This document shows positions 25,021 through 34,809 of a stretch of 64,000 nt of DNA, in pieces (position 1 is the stretch's first letter; every line of letters starts with the position of its first letter). This DNA comes from Aalborgiella sp963841045. Lineage in GTDB: Bacteria; Pseudomonadota; Gammaproteobacteria; Burkholderiales; Burkholderiaceae_C. Made by a program: the position numbers and the translations under genes. The notes beneath the pieces were generated by a model. The model made no database searches. It was not told the DNA's origin and worked only from the letters and a program-made list of their open reading frames with translations. The stretch spans positions 62,001 through 126,000 of the forward strand of contig CAWJBD010000005.1 in the NCBI GenBank assembly GCA_963841045.1, written 5' to 3'.

Positions 25021-25302
25021 TTAGATGCGGTGTTGGTCGCTGTATGGGACCAAAGCCAAGAAACGTGCACGCTTGATGGCGGTGTTGAGTTGACGCTGAT
25101 AAATAGCACGTGTGCCAGTCAATCGCGCAGGAATGATTTTGCCGTTTTCGGCGATGAAGTCGCGCAAAACATCGATGTCTTTGTAGTCGATTTCAACAAC
25201 GTCAGCAACCGTGAAACGGCAGTAACGCTTGCGTTTGAACAACAGGTTTTGTGCGGGGCGCTTTGGGCGCTTGTCTTTATTGAAACGTTTTGGTCCGGGC
25301 AT
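25021..25302 (-). CDS. rpsR: 30S ribosomal protein S18
   Basis: A complete 93-residue bS18, recognised by YKDIDVLRDFIAENGKIIPARLTGTRA and the basic N-terminus. It forms a pair with S6 on the ribosome platform. GGAG precedes its ATG. Operon member between priB and rplI. Confidence 0.98.
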   Translation of the reverse strand: MPGPKRFNKDKRPKRPAQNLLFKRKRYCRFTVADVVEIDYKDIDVLRDFIAENGKIIPARLTGTRAIYQRQLNTAIKRARFLALVPYSDQHRI

Positions 25303-25344
25303 GATGGACTCCTAAAAAATGGTTAAGTTAAATGGTTTAAAAAT

Positions 25345-25633
25345 CTAAATTGGCTTAAATGATTGAATATGAAACACCACACTTTTACCTCTAAGGGCGG
25401 CTCCTAAAAAGCCTTTGAACTGCCAGCTGCTGCCAACTGCCTGTTTACCGATGGATTCAGCAACAGACCCGATTGCAACGGCTTTCACACTGACTTTGAC
25501 TTGTCTTGGCAAACTCGCTTCTTCAACTTCAGACGCATGAGATGAGCGTTAAATTCAAAGCCGGTAAGCCTGCGGGCGTGTAGCGTAAGGTTGAAACCTC
25601 TTCGATACTGGCCGTCAAAATGAGTTGGTTCAC
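25345..25633 (-). CDS. priB: Primosomal replication protein N (PriB), frame broken once
   Basis: A PriB-like OB-fold protein of about 95 residues, hidden because its frame is split. From GTG 25633, preceded by GAGGA, the sequence reads NQLILTASIEEVSTLRYTPAGLPALNLTL; a one-base shift near 25545 continues into HASEVEEASLPRQVKVSVKAVAIGS and SSWQFKGFLGAALRGKSVVFHIQSF, ending at 25345. This is the PriB pattern (RYTPAG, GFLA-type loop) in the standard position between rpsF and rpsR. PriB helps restart replication by loading DnaB. The break is most simply a sequencing indel, since the operon is conserved and PriB is important. Confidence 0.85.
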
Positions 25634-25663
25634 TCCTCTTCAGATTGGTGAATCTAATTCGAT

Positions 25664-26029
25664 TTAAGCAGCAAAATCTGTGTGTTGGGTTTTGCGAGAT
25701 TCTTCGCGCTCAACCGTTTTCATCATCACAGAAGGTGCTGTATCTGCAGATTTGCGCAACACGGTCAAATGACGCAACACAGCGTCGTTGAACTTGAATG
25801 CGTGCTCTAACTCAGCCATTACGGCTTGATCGGCTTCAATGTTGATGCACAAATAATGTGATTTTGACAATTTGTTGATTTGGTAAACCATTTGACGACG
25901 GCCCCAATCTTCAACGCGGTGCACCTTACCGCCACCTGCGGTAACCATGCCTTTGTAGCGTTCCAGCATAGCTGGAACTTGCTCACTCTGATCCGGATGG
26001 ATCATTAAAACGATCTCGTAATGACGCAT
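25664..26029 (-). CDS. rpsF: 30S ribosomal protein S6
   Basis: A 121-residue bS6 from ATG 26029, which follows AAGGAG with good spacing (MRHYEIVLMIHPDQSEQ). VHRVEDWGRRQMVYQINKLSKSHY and NFKFNDAVLRHL-type segments are typical. First gene of the rpsF-priB-rpsR-rplI operon. A longer upstream reading (to 26077) is not conserved and is rejected. Confidence 0.97.
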   Translation of the reverse strand: MRHYEIVLMIHPDQSEQVPAMLERYKGMVTAGGGKVHRVEDWGRRQMVYQINKLSKSHYLCINIEADQAVMAELEHAFKFNDAVLRHLTVLRKSADTAPSVMMKTVEREESRKTQHTDFAA

Positions 26030-26182
26030 AAACACTCCTTTAGGATAAAGCCACCCGCTGCGTCTACGCAAAATCAAAGTTGAGAATTCAACCTTTCCTA
26101 AGCGTAGCGGTGTGGCAAGGTAATAAAAATAAAGCCTTTGATTATAAGCTTTTTTTGGCTGTAGAGGCTCTGGTTTGAGGCT

Positions 26183-28587
26183 TTACTTGGCCAGCGCCTG
26201 CCAAGTCGCCATCACGCTGTCAGGGTTGAGCGAGATGGATTCGATGCCGATATCGACCAACCACTGGGCAAAATCGAGGTGGTCGCTGGGGCCTTGGCCG
26301 CAGATGCCGACGTATTTGCCTTGGCGTTTGCAGGCGCCAATTGCCATTTCCAGCATGGCTTTGACAGCCGGGTCGCGTTCGTCAAAGTCAGCGGCCAAGA
26401 GCTCCAAGCCGGAATCACGGTCCAAACCCAAAGTGAGCTGGGTCAAATCGTTGGAGCCGATGGAGAAGCCGTCAAAATACTCCAAAAACTGGTCGGCCAG
26501 AATCGCATTGCTGGGCACTTCGCACATCATGATGATTTTGAGACCGTCTTTGCCACCCGCCGATGCACGCACCAAACCGTGTTTGGCCAGCAATTCGGTG
26601 ACCTGTTTGGCTTGCCCCAAGGTGCGCACAAAGGGCACCATGACTTGTACATTGGTCAAACCCATGTCTTCACGCACGCGCTTCAAGGCATGGCATTCCA
26701 TCGCAAAGGCTTCGCCAAAATCGGCACTGATGTAACGCGCCGCACCACGGAAGCCCAACATCGGGTTTTCTTCTTCGGGCTCGTAGCGGCTGCCGCCAAT
26801 CAGCTTGCGGTATTCGTTGGATTTGAAATCGCTCAAACGCACAATCACCGGCTTGGGCCAGAACGCAGCCGCAATGGTGGCCACGCCTTCGGCCACTTTG
26901 TCCACATAAAACGCTCTTGGGGATGCATGACCACGCGCCACCGATTCCACCGCCTTTTTCAAATCGGCATCGATGCTGGGGTAATCCAAAATCGCTTTGG
27001 GGTGCACGCCAATGTTGTTGTTGATGATGAATTCCAAACGCGCCAAGCCCACGCCCGCATTGGGCAATTGGCAAAAATCAAATGCCAATTGTGGGTTGCC
27101 CACATTCATCATGATTTTGGTTTTGATGGCTGGCATTTCGCCGCGTGTCACTTCGGTGACTTCGGTTTCCAGCAAACCATCGTAAATGAAACCGGTGTCG
27201 CCTTCGGCACAGCTCACGGTGACCAAATTGCCGTCTTTTAAAGTTTCAGTGGCATCGCCACAACCCACCACAGCGGCAATGCCCAATTCACGCGCAATGA
27301 TGGCGGCGTGGCAGGTGCGACCGCCACGATTCGTCACAATCGCGCTGGCACGTTTCATCACGGGTTCCCAATTCGGGTCTGTCATGTCGGTGACCAAAAT
27401 ATCGCCGGCTTGCACTTGGTCCATTTCGTCAATGCTGCGCACCAAACGCACGCGACCCGTGCCAATTTTTTGACCAATGGCGCGGCCATGTGACAACACA
27501 GTGCCTTTGCCTTTGAGCTTGTAGCGCATCTCAGCTTTGCCTGCACCTTGGCTTTTCACGGTTTCTGGGCGTGCTTGCAAGATGTACAACTGGCCATCCA
27601 AACCGTCTTTGCCCCATTCAATGTCCATCGGGCGACCGTAATGCGCTTCAATCAACATGGCGTATTTGGCCAATTGCTCCACCTCAGCTTCGGTCAATGA
27701 GTAGCGGTTGCGCAGCTCCATCGGCACATCGGTGGTTTTGACCAATTTGCCACTGGCGGCTTTTTCTTCATTGCTGGCAAATTCCATTTGAATTTGCTTG
27801 GAACCTAAATGGCGGCGAATCACGGCGCGTTTGCCTGCGGCCAACATGGGTTTGTGCACAAAAAATTCGTCTGGGTTGACTGCGCCCTGCACCACTGTTT
27901 CACCCAAGCCATAGCTGGAAGTGATGAACACCACTTGGTCAAAACCTGATTCGGTGTCCATGGTGAACATCACGCCTGCTGCGCCTTTGTCCGAGCGCAC
28001 CATGCGCTGAATGCCAGCACTCAAAGCCACGTCGGCATGGGCAAAGCCTTTGTGCACGCGGTAAGAAATGGCGCGGTCGTTGTACAGCGAGGCAAACACT
28101 TCTTTGATTTTGTGCAGCACGGTGTCAATGCCGACCACATTCAAAAAGCTTTCTTGCTGACCTGCAAACGATGCATCGGGCAAATCCTCAGCCGTGGCCG
28201 ATGAACGCACGGCAAAGGATGCTTCTGCATACGCCACCTTGCAAGGTGTTAAACGCATCGCGAATGGCTGCCTCTAACTCTTTTGAAAACGGTTGCGCTT
28301 CCACCATGGCGCGAATTTCGTGCGCCCGTGTCGGCCAAGGCACGCACGTCGTCGGCGTTGAGCGCGTCCAAGAGCGCATTGATTTTGGCATCCAAGCCAT
28401 CAATTTTTAAAAATTCGCGAAAGGCATGCGCCGTGGTGGCAAAGCCGGTGGGGACGCGCACGCCGCCTGGCAGGTGTGAAATCATCTCGCCCAAGCTGGC
28501 GTTTTTACCGCCAACTGACTCGACGTCAGAATTTCTCAGGTTCTCAAACGGAACGACCAGTGCGGTCGGGCTAAAGAGTGTAGACAT
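26183..28587 (-). CDS. ppsA: Phosphoenolpyruvate synthase, frame broken twice near the start
   Basis: PEP synthase of about 800 residues. A 691-residue intact C-terminal stretch contains the ATP-grasp end (RSSATAEDLPDASFAGQQESFLNV), the phospho-histidine loop (TNRGGRTCHAAIIARELG) and the PEP-binding barrel ending in SLNPDSVMATWQAL. The N-terminus (VVPFENLRNSDVESVGGKNASLGEM) starts at ATG 28587 after GGAG, shifts frame near 28325 (EIRAMVEAQPFSKELEAAI) and again near 28245. The enzyme makes PEP from pyruvate and ATP for gluconeogenesis. It is divergent from its regulator ppsR. The breaks look like indels in an otherwise ordinary gene. Confidence 0.93.
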
Positions 28588-28868
28588 AGGGAGGCTCCAG
28601 AGTTTAAAAACTTGAACTGCCACGTTAACGCTACAGGAGCAACGGGCGAAATCTTGCAAGCCGCATCAAACGCGTGCTTGAGTTGTTTTGTAATGTGCAA
28701 CGGGTTCATCAAAACAGCTTGCAAAAAAATATGGGAAATTGGGATTGATTCTAAAAAATTTAGACAGCGGTTGCCATTGTAGGCTCGACTTTGTGTCTTA
28801 ATCGCAGTTTATTGTGTTCCAGTCATAGAAATTATTTCAAACCCATCAGCTTTTTTTGCAATCACATC

Positions 28869-29690
28869 ATGTCCAACCGCACCGTATTCTTCATCTCTGA
28901 CGGCACCGGCATCACTGCCGAAACATTTGGTAACGCCATTTTGGCGCAATTTGAAATGCAAGCGCGCCATGTGCGCTTGCCCTTTATCGACACCGTGGAC
29001 AAAGCGCACCAAGCGGTGCGACAAATCAACCACACTGCGGAAATTGAAGGTAAAAAGCCAATTGTTTTTTCAACGCTGGTGAACATGGACGTGGTCAAGG
29101 TGGTGGAAGACAATTGTCAAGGCTTGTTGCTGGACATGTTTGCCACCTTTGTGAACCCCTTGGAAGACGAATTGGGCATCAAATCCAACCACCGCGTGGG
29201 CCGCTTCAGTGACGCCAGCAAAAGCAAAGCCTACAACGACCGCATCGAAGCCATCAACTTCAGCTTGGCGCACGACGATGGTCAGTTGAACCGCGACTTA
29301 GAGCAATCGGACGTGATTTTGATTGGCGTGAGCCGCAGTGGCAAAACACCCACCTCGCTGTACTTGGCGATGCAGTATGGGCTCAAAGCGTCCAACTACC
29401 CGCTCATCCCCGAAGACTTTGACCGCATGCAGTTGCCGCCTGCATTGGTGCCGCACAAAAAGAAAGTGTTTGGCCTGTCGATTCAAGCAGAACGCTTGAG
29501 CGAAATCCGCAACGAACGCCGCCCAAATTCGCGTTACGCCAGCCTAGAAAACTGCCGTGCCGAAGTGCACGCCGCTGAAGGCATGATGCGCCGAAGCGGC
29601 ATCCGCTGGCTGTCCACCACCACCAAATCCATCGAAGAAATAGCGACCACGATTTTGCAAGAGATCAAGCCCGGGCATTTGACCTACTAG
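28869..29690 (+). CDS. ppsR: PEP synthase regulatory protein (kinase/pyrophosphorylase)
   Basis: A 273-residue DUF299 protein, the PEP synthase regulator PSRP. The start at ATG 28869 gives RTVFFISDGTGITAETFGNAI; the nucleotide-binding loop GVSRSGKTPTSLYLA is near residue 155, with PLIPEDFDRMQLP after it. It inactivates PpsA by ADP-dependent phosphorylation of a threonine next to the catalytic histidine and reactivates it with phosphate. Divergently transcribed from ppsA, the usual arrangement. Confidence 0.96.
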   Translation: MSNRTVFFISDGTGITAETFGNAILAQFEMQARHVRLPFIDTVDKAHQAVRQINHTAEIEGKKPIVFSTLVNMDVVKVVEDNCQGLLLDMFATFVNPLEDELGIKSNHRVGRFSDASKSKAYNDRIEAINFSLAHDDGQLNRDLEQSDVILIGVSRSGKTPTSLYLAMQYGLKASNYPLIPEDFDRMQLPPALVPHKKKVFGLSIQAERLSEIRNERRPNSRYASLENCRAEVHAAEGMMRRSGIRWLSTTTKSIEEIATTILQEIKPGHLTY

Positions 29691-29704
29691 GCTTGTATCT
29701 GGCA

Positions 29705-29773
29705 ATAATTTATAAGAAATTGGCCTGTAGACGGCGTATTAATTGCCTAGTATGCTATTAAATATATAGCATT
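29705..29773 (-). repeat. Dispersed palindromic repeat, intergenic copy
   Basis: Reverse-oriented copy after ppsR: AATTTATAAGAAATT, GGCCTGTAGACGGCGTATTA, TTGCCTAGTA, TGCTATtaaatatATAGCA with perfect arms. Confidence 0.87.
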
Positions 29774-29807
29774 ACGACATCCAGCGCACCCGCAGCACTG
29801 ACGATCA

Positions 29808-30704
29808 TCAGTGTGGCAAGTTCTTTGAAATATCTTGCAACTCACGCATCACCGTGCGGCAAGCTAAAGTGAGCTCGCCATGCCGCGACATTGACAATGC
29901 CACATGGCGTGTGATACTTGGATTGGCCAGTGGCACGGCTTGCAGGCTGTCGCTTTTCATGGCTGCATCGATGGCATACGGCCCCAACAAAGCGTAAACA
30001 CCGCCATTAGAAACAATGCGGGTTTGCAAGGCCAGGGAATCAGCTTCCAAAACCACATTCAATGAAATGCCGCAATCTACACTGATTTGATCCAGCCGGT
30101 CACGCCAACTGCTGGGGCGGCAGAACAATACCAAGGGCTTACCATCCAGCTCTGAAAATGGCACCGCATCGCGCTTCAAGAACGCATCGCCTTTAGCACC
30201 GACCACATACGTGCTGGTTTGATTCAAATAAATATCGCCATTTTTGGGTGTGGTTTGGTGTCTATAGAGAACCGCAAAATCCAAACTGCCATCTTCCAGC
30301 CAGGTCTCCAACTGCGCACCTTGGCCTTCACGCACACTCAATTGCACCAATGGGTAGGCTTGCCGCATTTTTTCGTACAACTGTGTCACCAAGGGGTGCG
30401 CAGCAGATGGCATGACACCCATGCGCACCCGACCCATGGGCTTACCTGCAACCTCCAGAATTTCGTTTTCGAGTTGCTCAGTGCTGTTCAGCCAACTGCG
30501 CACTTTGGGCGCAATGCGTTGACCAAACTCTGTCAAAGCCACGCCGCGACCATTGCGATGCAAGAGACGTCCGCCACAAACTTGCTCCAAATCACTGATG
30601 CGCCTGCTGATTTGCGGCTGACTGGTGTCATGTGCCAGCGCCACTTTGCTCAAACTGCCCAAATCCGCTGCCTCGATAAAGATGCGCCAAGATGATTGGT
30701 CCAT
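29808..30704 (-). CDS. LysR-family transcriptional regulator
   Basis: A 298-residue LysR regulator. The N-terminal winged helix (FIEAADLGSLSKVALAHDTSQPQISRRISDLEQVCGGRLL, shown in part) is followed by the periplasmic-binding-like effector domain. It is divergent from the dihydrodipicolinate synthase-like and Bug-type genes, with a T-N11-A dyad between them, so it very probably controls that operon in response to a carboxylate or related compound. The ATG follows GGAG. Confidence 0.93.
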   Translation of the reverse strand: MDQSSWRIFIEAADLGSLSKVALAHDTSQPQISRRISDLEQVCGGRLLHRNGRGVALTEFGQRIAPKVRSWLNSTEQLENEILEVAGKPMGRVRMGVMPSAAHPLVTQLYEKMRQAYPLVQLSVREGQGAQLETWLEDGSLDFAVLYRHQTTPKNGDIYLNQTSTYVVGAKGDAFLKRDAVPFSELDGKPLVLFCRPSSWRDRLDQISVDCGISLNVVLEADSLALQTRIVSNGGVYALLGPYAIDAAMKSDSLQAVPLANPSITRHVALSMSRHGELTLACRTVMRELQDISKNLPH

Positions 30705-30719
30705 GTTGAGATCTCCTCT

Positions 30720-30740
30720 GATATGTGTAATTTGTATATC
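30720..30740. promoter_or_regulatory. LysR-type T-N11-A operator dyad
   Basis: GATAT (30720-30724) and ATATC (30736-30740) form a perfect inverted repeat separated by exactly 11 bases, the classic LysR box, located 16 bases upstream of the lysR start and about 110 bases before the divergent operon. Confidence 0.65.
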
Positions 30741-30849
30741 TGAAATATGAGAATTGTCAGTTCCATTATAGATAAAGGCTTCCTACACTCCCCTCATGCA
30801 TGCACCAGCATGTCTATTTACCCTAAACCAAAGATGAAAAGGATTTGAT

Positions 30850-31776
30850 ATGCAAGCACTTGATTTACGTGGACTCGTTCCAGCACCGATTACCCCTTTC
30901 ACCCGCGATGGCGCGGTGGACTACCCTGCCATCAAACGCCTGGGCGCTTGGTTAGGTAGCATTGAAGGCGTCAAAGGTTTGACCGTTTTGGGTCATGCCG
31001 GTGAAGGCACTTTTTTAGAGCGCGATGAGCAGTTCAAAGTCATTGAAGCATTTCGCAATTCAACCGATGGTCGCATTCCCATCATTGCTGGCATCACGCT
31101 GGAAGGCACAAAGGTTGCTGCAGCCGAAGCCAAACGCGCAGTCGATGCAGGTGCCACAGCAGGCTTGGTTTACCCATCGCACGGCTGGTTGCGCTTTGGC
31201 TACCAAAAAGGTGCGCCACAAGACAAATACCGCGCCATCTACGAACACAGTGGTTTGCCATTGATCTTGTTCCAGTACCCCGATATCACCAAATGCACCT
31301 ATGATTTGGAAACCCAATTGGACATTGCGGCATTACCTGGCGTATTTGCCATGAAAAATGGTGTGCGCAACATGAAGCGCTGGGACCGTGAGATTCCAGT
31401 CATTCGCAAAGAACGTCCGCATTTGCAAATTTTGACTTGCCACGACGAATACCTGAGCCACACCATGTTTGACGTAGACGGTGCTTTGGTGGGCTATGGC
31501 TGTATTGCACCAGAGCCATTGATTGAAATGATTGCAGCGGGCAAAGCCAAAGATTACGCCAAAGTCCGCGCCATTCATGACCGACTCTTGCCCGTCACCG
31601 CCAATGTCTACCACCGTGGTTCGCACATGGAAGGCTCAGTGGCACTCAAATGGGCTTTGGTGGCACGTGGCATTTTGGAACATGCTGAAGTGCGCAGCCC
31701 CTTGTTGCCTTTGGCTGCAGGTGCTGACAAAGAAATTTTCGCCGCCATGCAAGCCGCTGGTCTGGGTAAAGTTTAA
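30850..31776 (+). CDS. Dihydrodipicolinate synthase-family lyase/aldolase
   Basis: A 308-residue (beta/alpha)8 barrel of the DapA/NAL family. It opens LRGLVPAPITPFTRDGAVDY; the Schiff-base lysine is visible in VFAMKNGVRNMKRW and the catalytic tyrosine in LILFQYPDITK. The G-H-A-G-E loop (VLGHAGEGTFLERDEQ) replaces the more usual GTTGE, so it is unlikely to be the lysine biosynthetic DapA. Divergent LysR control and the downstream Bug-type binding protein suggest catabolism of a sugar acid or similar 2-oxo acid. AAGGA precedes the ATG. Confidence 0.88.
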   Translation: MQALDLRGLVPAPITPFTRDGAVDYPAIKRLGAWLGSIEGVKGLTVLGHAGEGTFLERDEQFKVIEAFRNSTDGRIPIIAGITLEGTKVAAAEAKRAVDAGATAGLVYPSHGWLRFGYQKGAPQDKYRAIYEHSGLPLILFQYPDITKCTYDLETQLDIAALPGVFAMKNGVRNMKRWDREIPVIRKERPHLQILTCHDEYLSHTMFDVDGALVGYGCIAPEPLIEMIAAGKAKDYAKVRAIHDRLLPVTANVYHRGSHMEGSVALKWALVARGILEHAEVRSPLLPLAAGADKEIFAAMQAAGLGKV

Positions 31777-31805
31777 TCATCACAATACAACAAGGAGACA
31801 TTGCC

Positions 31806-32798
31806 ATGCACATCAATCGTCAACGCTTTCTCAAAGATTTTCTAGTCGCCTTCACTTCAATCACACTGGCAGCCACTTGGTCGGGACAGGCTCTGGCGCA
31901 AGCCAATAGCCAAGGTCCTATCAAACTGGTCGTGCCTTTCGCGCCAGGTGGCGGTGTTGACATCGCGGCACGCTTGATTGGCAAACAATTGTCAACCAAC
32001 TTGGGCACAACCGTGATTGTTGAAAACCGCGCTGGTGCCAGTGGCACTGTGGGTGGAAAAGCTGTGCAAACCGCGGCTGCCGACGGTCAAACACTGCTGT
32101 TCACCGCCTCTACCCATGTCCTTGCAAAAGAAGTTCTTAAGTCAGCGCCGTACGATCCGGTAGCGGATTTTCAAGCGATTGCACGGGTGGCAGAAGCGCC
32201 ATTGATGATGGTGATTTCACCCAGTCTGCCACAAAAAAATGTGAAAGAAGTGTTGGATGCAGCCAAGCAAAATCCAGACAAATGGACCGCAGCTTTGCCA
32301 GCATTGGGTGCCGCCAGCCATGTGGGCACCTTGATGTTTGCCAAGCAAGGCAATGTCAAATTAACGACTACGGCTTACCGTGGTACCGCACCTGCTCTCA
32401 CCGATGTGGCTGGCGGTCATGCACAAATTTTGGTTGACTCCATCATCTCTATCAACCCTATGGCCAAAGAAGGCCGCGTTCGCCCCATCGCAGTCACCTC
32501 AGCCAAGCGCATGGGAATGGCACCTGACGTTCCAACTGCTGTCGAAAGTGGTTTCCCCGACATGGTTTACTACTCTTGGTATGGCGTGTGGGCACCCAAA
32601 GGGATAGCTGCGGACAAAGCCAAGTTTTTGAATGAGGCGTTCAATACAGCTGTTAAAGACTTGGCCAAAGCCGGCACCTTGACACCGCTGGGCATACTGC
32701 CTGTGTCGGAAGATATTGCACAGTTTCAACAATTCATCAACAACGATGTGAAGCGCAGTGCAGAGCTGTTGCGTGGGTCTGGTTTCAAAGCTGAGTAA
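31806..32798 (+). CDS. Bug-family (TctC-like) periplasmic solute-binding protein
   Basis: A 330-residue Bordetella uptake gene (Bug/TctC) protein: signal peptide ending near ALAQA, then GPIKLVVPFAPGGGVDIAARLIGKQL (in part), VENRAGASGTVGGKAV and FTASTHVLAKEV, the conserved aspartate/loop segments that grip carboxylates. No TctA/TctB membrane partners are adjacent, as is common for the many orphan Bug proteins of Burkholderiales. It is 29 bases after the DapA-like gene, in one operon, ended by a terminator. Confidence 0.93.
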   Translation: MHINRQRFLKDFLVAFTSITLAATWSGQALAQANSQGPIKLVVPFAPGGGVDIAARLIGKQLSTNLGTTVIVENRAGASGTVGGKAVQTAAADGQTLLFTASTHVLAKEVLKSAPYDPVADFQAIARVAEAPLMMVISPSLPQKNVKEVLDAAKQNPDKWTAALPALGAASHVGTLMFAKQGNVKLTTTAYRGTAPALTDVAGGHAQILVDSIISINPMAKEGRVRPIAVTSAKRMGMAPDVPTAVESGFPDMVYYSWYGVWAPKGIAADKAKFLNEAFNTAVKDLAKAGTLTPLGILPVSEDIAQFQQFINNDVKRSAELLRGSGFKAE

Positions 32799-32816
32799 TT
32801 CAACCAATGTCAAATG

Positions 32817-32852
32817 GTCAAGCCGGTTCACCACTGGCTTGACGCATTTTTA
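32817..32852 (+). terminator. Intrinsic terminator
   Basis: Stem GTCAAGCC (32817-32824) / GGCTTGAC (32836-32843) with an 11-base loop, followed by GCATTTTTAT. Ends the DapA-like/Bug operon. Confidence 0.75.
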
Positions 32853-32855
32853 TCA

Positions 32856-32929
32856 AAAATATATAAGATTTCGAGCTGTAGCCGGCGTATTGATTGCCTA
32901 ATATGCTATTAAATATATAGCAAATTAGA
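32856..32929 (-). repeat. Dispersed palindromic repeat, intergenic copy
   Basis: Reverse-oriented copy: AAATATATAAGATTT, GAGCTGTAGCCGGCGTATTG, TTGCCTAATA, TGCTATtaaatatATAGCA. It sits between two converging genes, immediately after the terminator. Confidence 0.87.
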
Positions 32930-32937
32930 CAAGACGG

Positions 32938-34251
32938 TTAAAGCACCAATATCGCTCTAAAGTCGTTCACATTGGTGTGTGTGGGGCCGGTGACGACCAG
33001 ATCGCCCAACGCTTCAAAATAACCATATGCATCGTGGCGCTGCAAATGGTCGGCAATTGACAGGCCTTTTGCCTGTGCGCGCTGCAAGGTTTCGGGCGTG
33101 ACCATCGCGCCGGCGTTGTCTTCAATGCCGTCTATGCCGTCGGTGTCTGCTGCCATTGCCCAAACACCTGCTTGTCCTTGCAGCGCTTGGGCCAATCCCA
33201 AACAAAATTCGCCTGCCCTGCCGCCACGCCCTTTTTTAGTTGGCTCTGTTGTCACTGATGTTTTACTGAAGGTCACCGTGGTTTCGCCACCGCTCAATAT
33301 CACGCAGGGTTTGGCAAATGGTTGTCCATGCAGTGCTACGCCCCTTGCCAAGGCCGCATGCACTTTGCCAACCACGTTGGATTCGCCTTCTATTTCGTCA
33401 CTCAAAATATAAGCATTGATGCCCGCTGCACGTGCTGCTTCGGCAGCCGCTTGCAGTGATTGCATGGGTGTAGCAATCAGGTGAACGGCTTGAGCTGCCA
33501 GTGATTTAGGGGTTTCCAATGCACCGCTTTGCAAACGCTGGCGCACCGCATCCGGCACATCAATCGCATAGCGTTGCAAGATGTCCAAAGCCTGGGCACA
33601 GGTTGTTTCATCAGGCACGGTGGGACCACTGGCGATGATGCTGGGGTCATCACCTGGCACGTCGCTGATGGTCAGCGTCACCACCTGCGCGGGGTAGCAA
33701 GCCTGCGCCAAGCGACCGCCTTTGATTTGCGACAGGTGTTTGCGCACACAATTCATCTCGCTGATGTTGGCACCGCTAGCGAGTAACTCTTTGTTGATGC
33801 GCTGTTTGTCTTGCAGCGTCAAACCATCGCACGGCAAAGTGAGCAAGGCAGAGCCACCGCCAGAGATCAAACACAGCACCAAATCGTCTGCCGTTAAACC
33901 CTGCGTCAATTCCAAAATTCGCTGTGCGGCTTGCAAGCCCGCCGCATCCGGCACCGGGTGCGCGGCTTCCACCACTTCTATGCGTTTCGGTAAATTTTCG
34001 GGGCGTGTTGGAATGTGTCCATAGCGCGTCACCACCAAACCACTCAATGGCGCATCCGCCGGCCACAGCGTTTCCACTGCTTGCGCCATCGCCCCACCTG
34101 CCTTGCCCGCACCAATCACCAGTGTGCGACCTTTTGCAGGTGGCTTGGGCAAATAGGCTGCGGTGTTGTGTAGTGGCAAGGCGCGATTGACGGCCACCTC
34201 AAAAAGGTGGCGTAAAAACGCTTGTGGATCTAGGCTAGGATTAAAGTCCAA
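32938..34251 (-). CDS. Glycerate 2-kinase (MOFRL family, GckA/TtuD)
   Basis: A 437-residue MOFRL-family kinase. The N-terminal domain has GRTLVIGAGKAGGAMAQAVE and LCLISGGGSALLTLP; the C-terminal MOFRL domain has CVILSGGETTVTF, KGRGGRAGEFCLGLA and AADTDGIDGIEDNAGA. It phosphorylates D-glycerate to 2-phosphoglycerate in glyoxylate/tartrate/hydroxypyruvate routes; annotation as hydroxypyruvate reductase is historical. Its start overlaps the glcG-like stop by 11 bases, so translation is coupled. Confidence 0.93.
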   Translation of the reverse strand: MDFNPSLDPQAFLRHLFEVAVNRALPLHNTAAYLPKPPAKGRTLVIGAGKAGGAMAQAVETLWPADAPLSGLVVTRYGHIPTRPENLPKRIEVVEAAHPVPDAAGLQAAQRILELTQGLTADDLVLCLISGGGSALLTLPCDGLTLQDKQRINKELLASGANISEMNCVRKHLSQIKGGRLAQACYPAQVVTLTISDVPGDDPSIIASGPTVPDETTCAQALDILQRYAIDVPDAVRQRLQSGALETPKSLAAQAVHLIATPMQSLQAAAEAARAAGINAYILSDEIEGESNVVGKVHAALARGVALHGQPFAKPCVILSGGETTVTFSKTSVTTEPTKKGRGGRAGEFCLGLAQALQGQAGVWAMAADTDGIDGIEDNAGAMVTPETLQRAQAKGLSIADHLQRHDAYGYFEALGDLVVTGPTHTNVNDFRAILVL

Positions 34252-34648
34252 TGGCTGCTATGCCTGCCTTGGCAATTTGTGCGTCTTCAGTTGATTTCAC
34301 ACCACTCACGCCCACTGCGCCTAAGCAAAAACCGTCTTTCATGATGGGCACGCCGCCTTCTAGCATGCCTTGTAAAGTGGGCGCGCTTAAAAACGATGTG
34401 CGGCCATTGTTGATGATGTCTTCGTACACTTTGCTCTCTTTGCGAGCCAATGCCGCTGTGTGTGCTTTGGATGGTGCAATGTGTGAAGACATGGCAGGTG
34501 CGCCATCCAAACGGTTGAAGTGCAACAAGTGACCGCCTTCGTCCACAATGGCAATGCTGACGGCCCAATTGTTTTTGACGGCTTCTGCTTCTGCGGCTGC
34601 AGCGATTAATTTGATGTCAGAATTTTCTAATGTTGATTTGGTTTTCAT
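34241..34648 (-). CDS. GlcG/HbpS family protein
   Basis: A 135-residue GlcG/HbpS-like (DUF336) protein: AAAAEAEAVKNNWAVSIAIVDEGGHLLHFNRLDGA, PSKAHTAALARKES and GGVPIMKDGFCLGAVGVSG. Members are often found in glycolate, propanediol and dicarboxylate loci, and some bind haem. It is the first gene of a two-gene unit with glycerate kinase, consistent with glycolate/glycerate metabolism. ATG 34648 follows AGGAAA; an upstream extension to 34753 is unlikely. Confidence 0.88.
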   Translation of the reverse strand: MKTKSTLENSDIKLIAAAAEAEAVKNNWAVSIAIVDEGGHLLHFNRLDGAPAMSSHIAPSKAHTAALARKESKVYEDIINNGRTSFLSAPTLQGMLEGGVPIMKDGFCLGAVGVSGVKSTEDAQIAKAGIAAIGL

Positions 34649-34809
34649 GGGAGTTTCCTGTTGATAATGATTAAAGTGTATACAAAATCTGTAAATCTGC
34701 CACGGATTATAGGTTTTTAAGGCGTTTTTCGATGTAGCCCTTGAATTTTTCAAAATTCACCTAAAATTCGCCCCATCTGCACCATTGCAGTATTTATAGG
34801 AGAGTGGAT

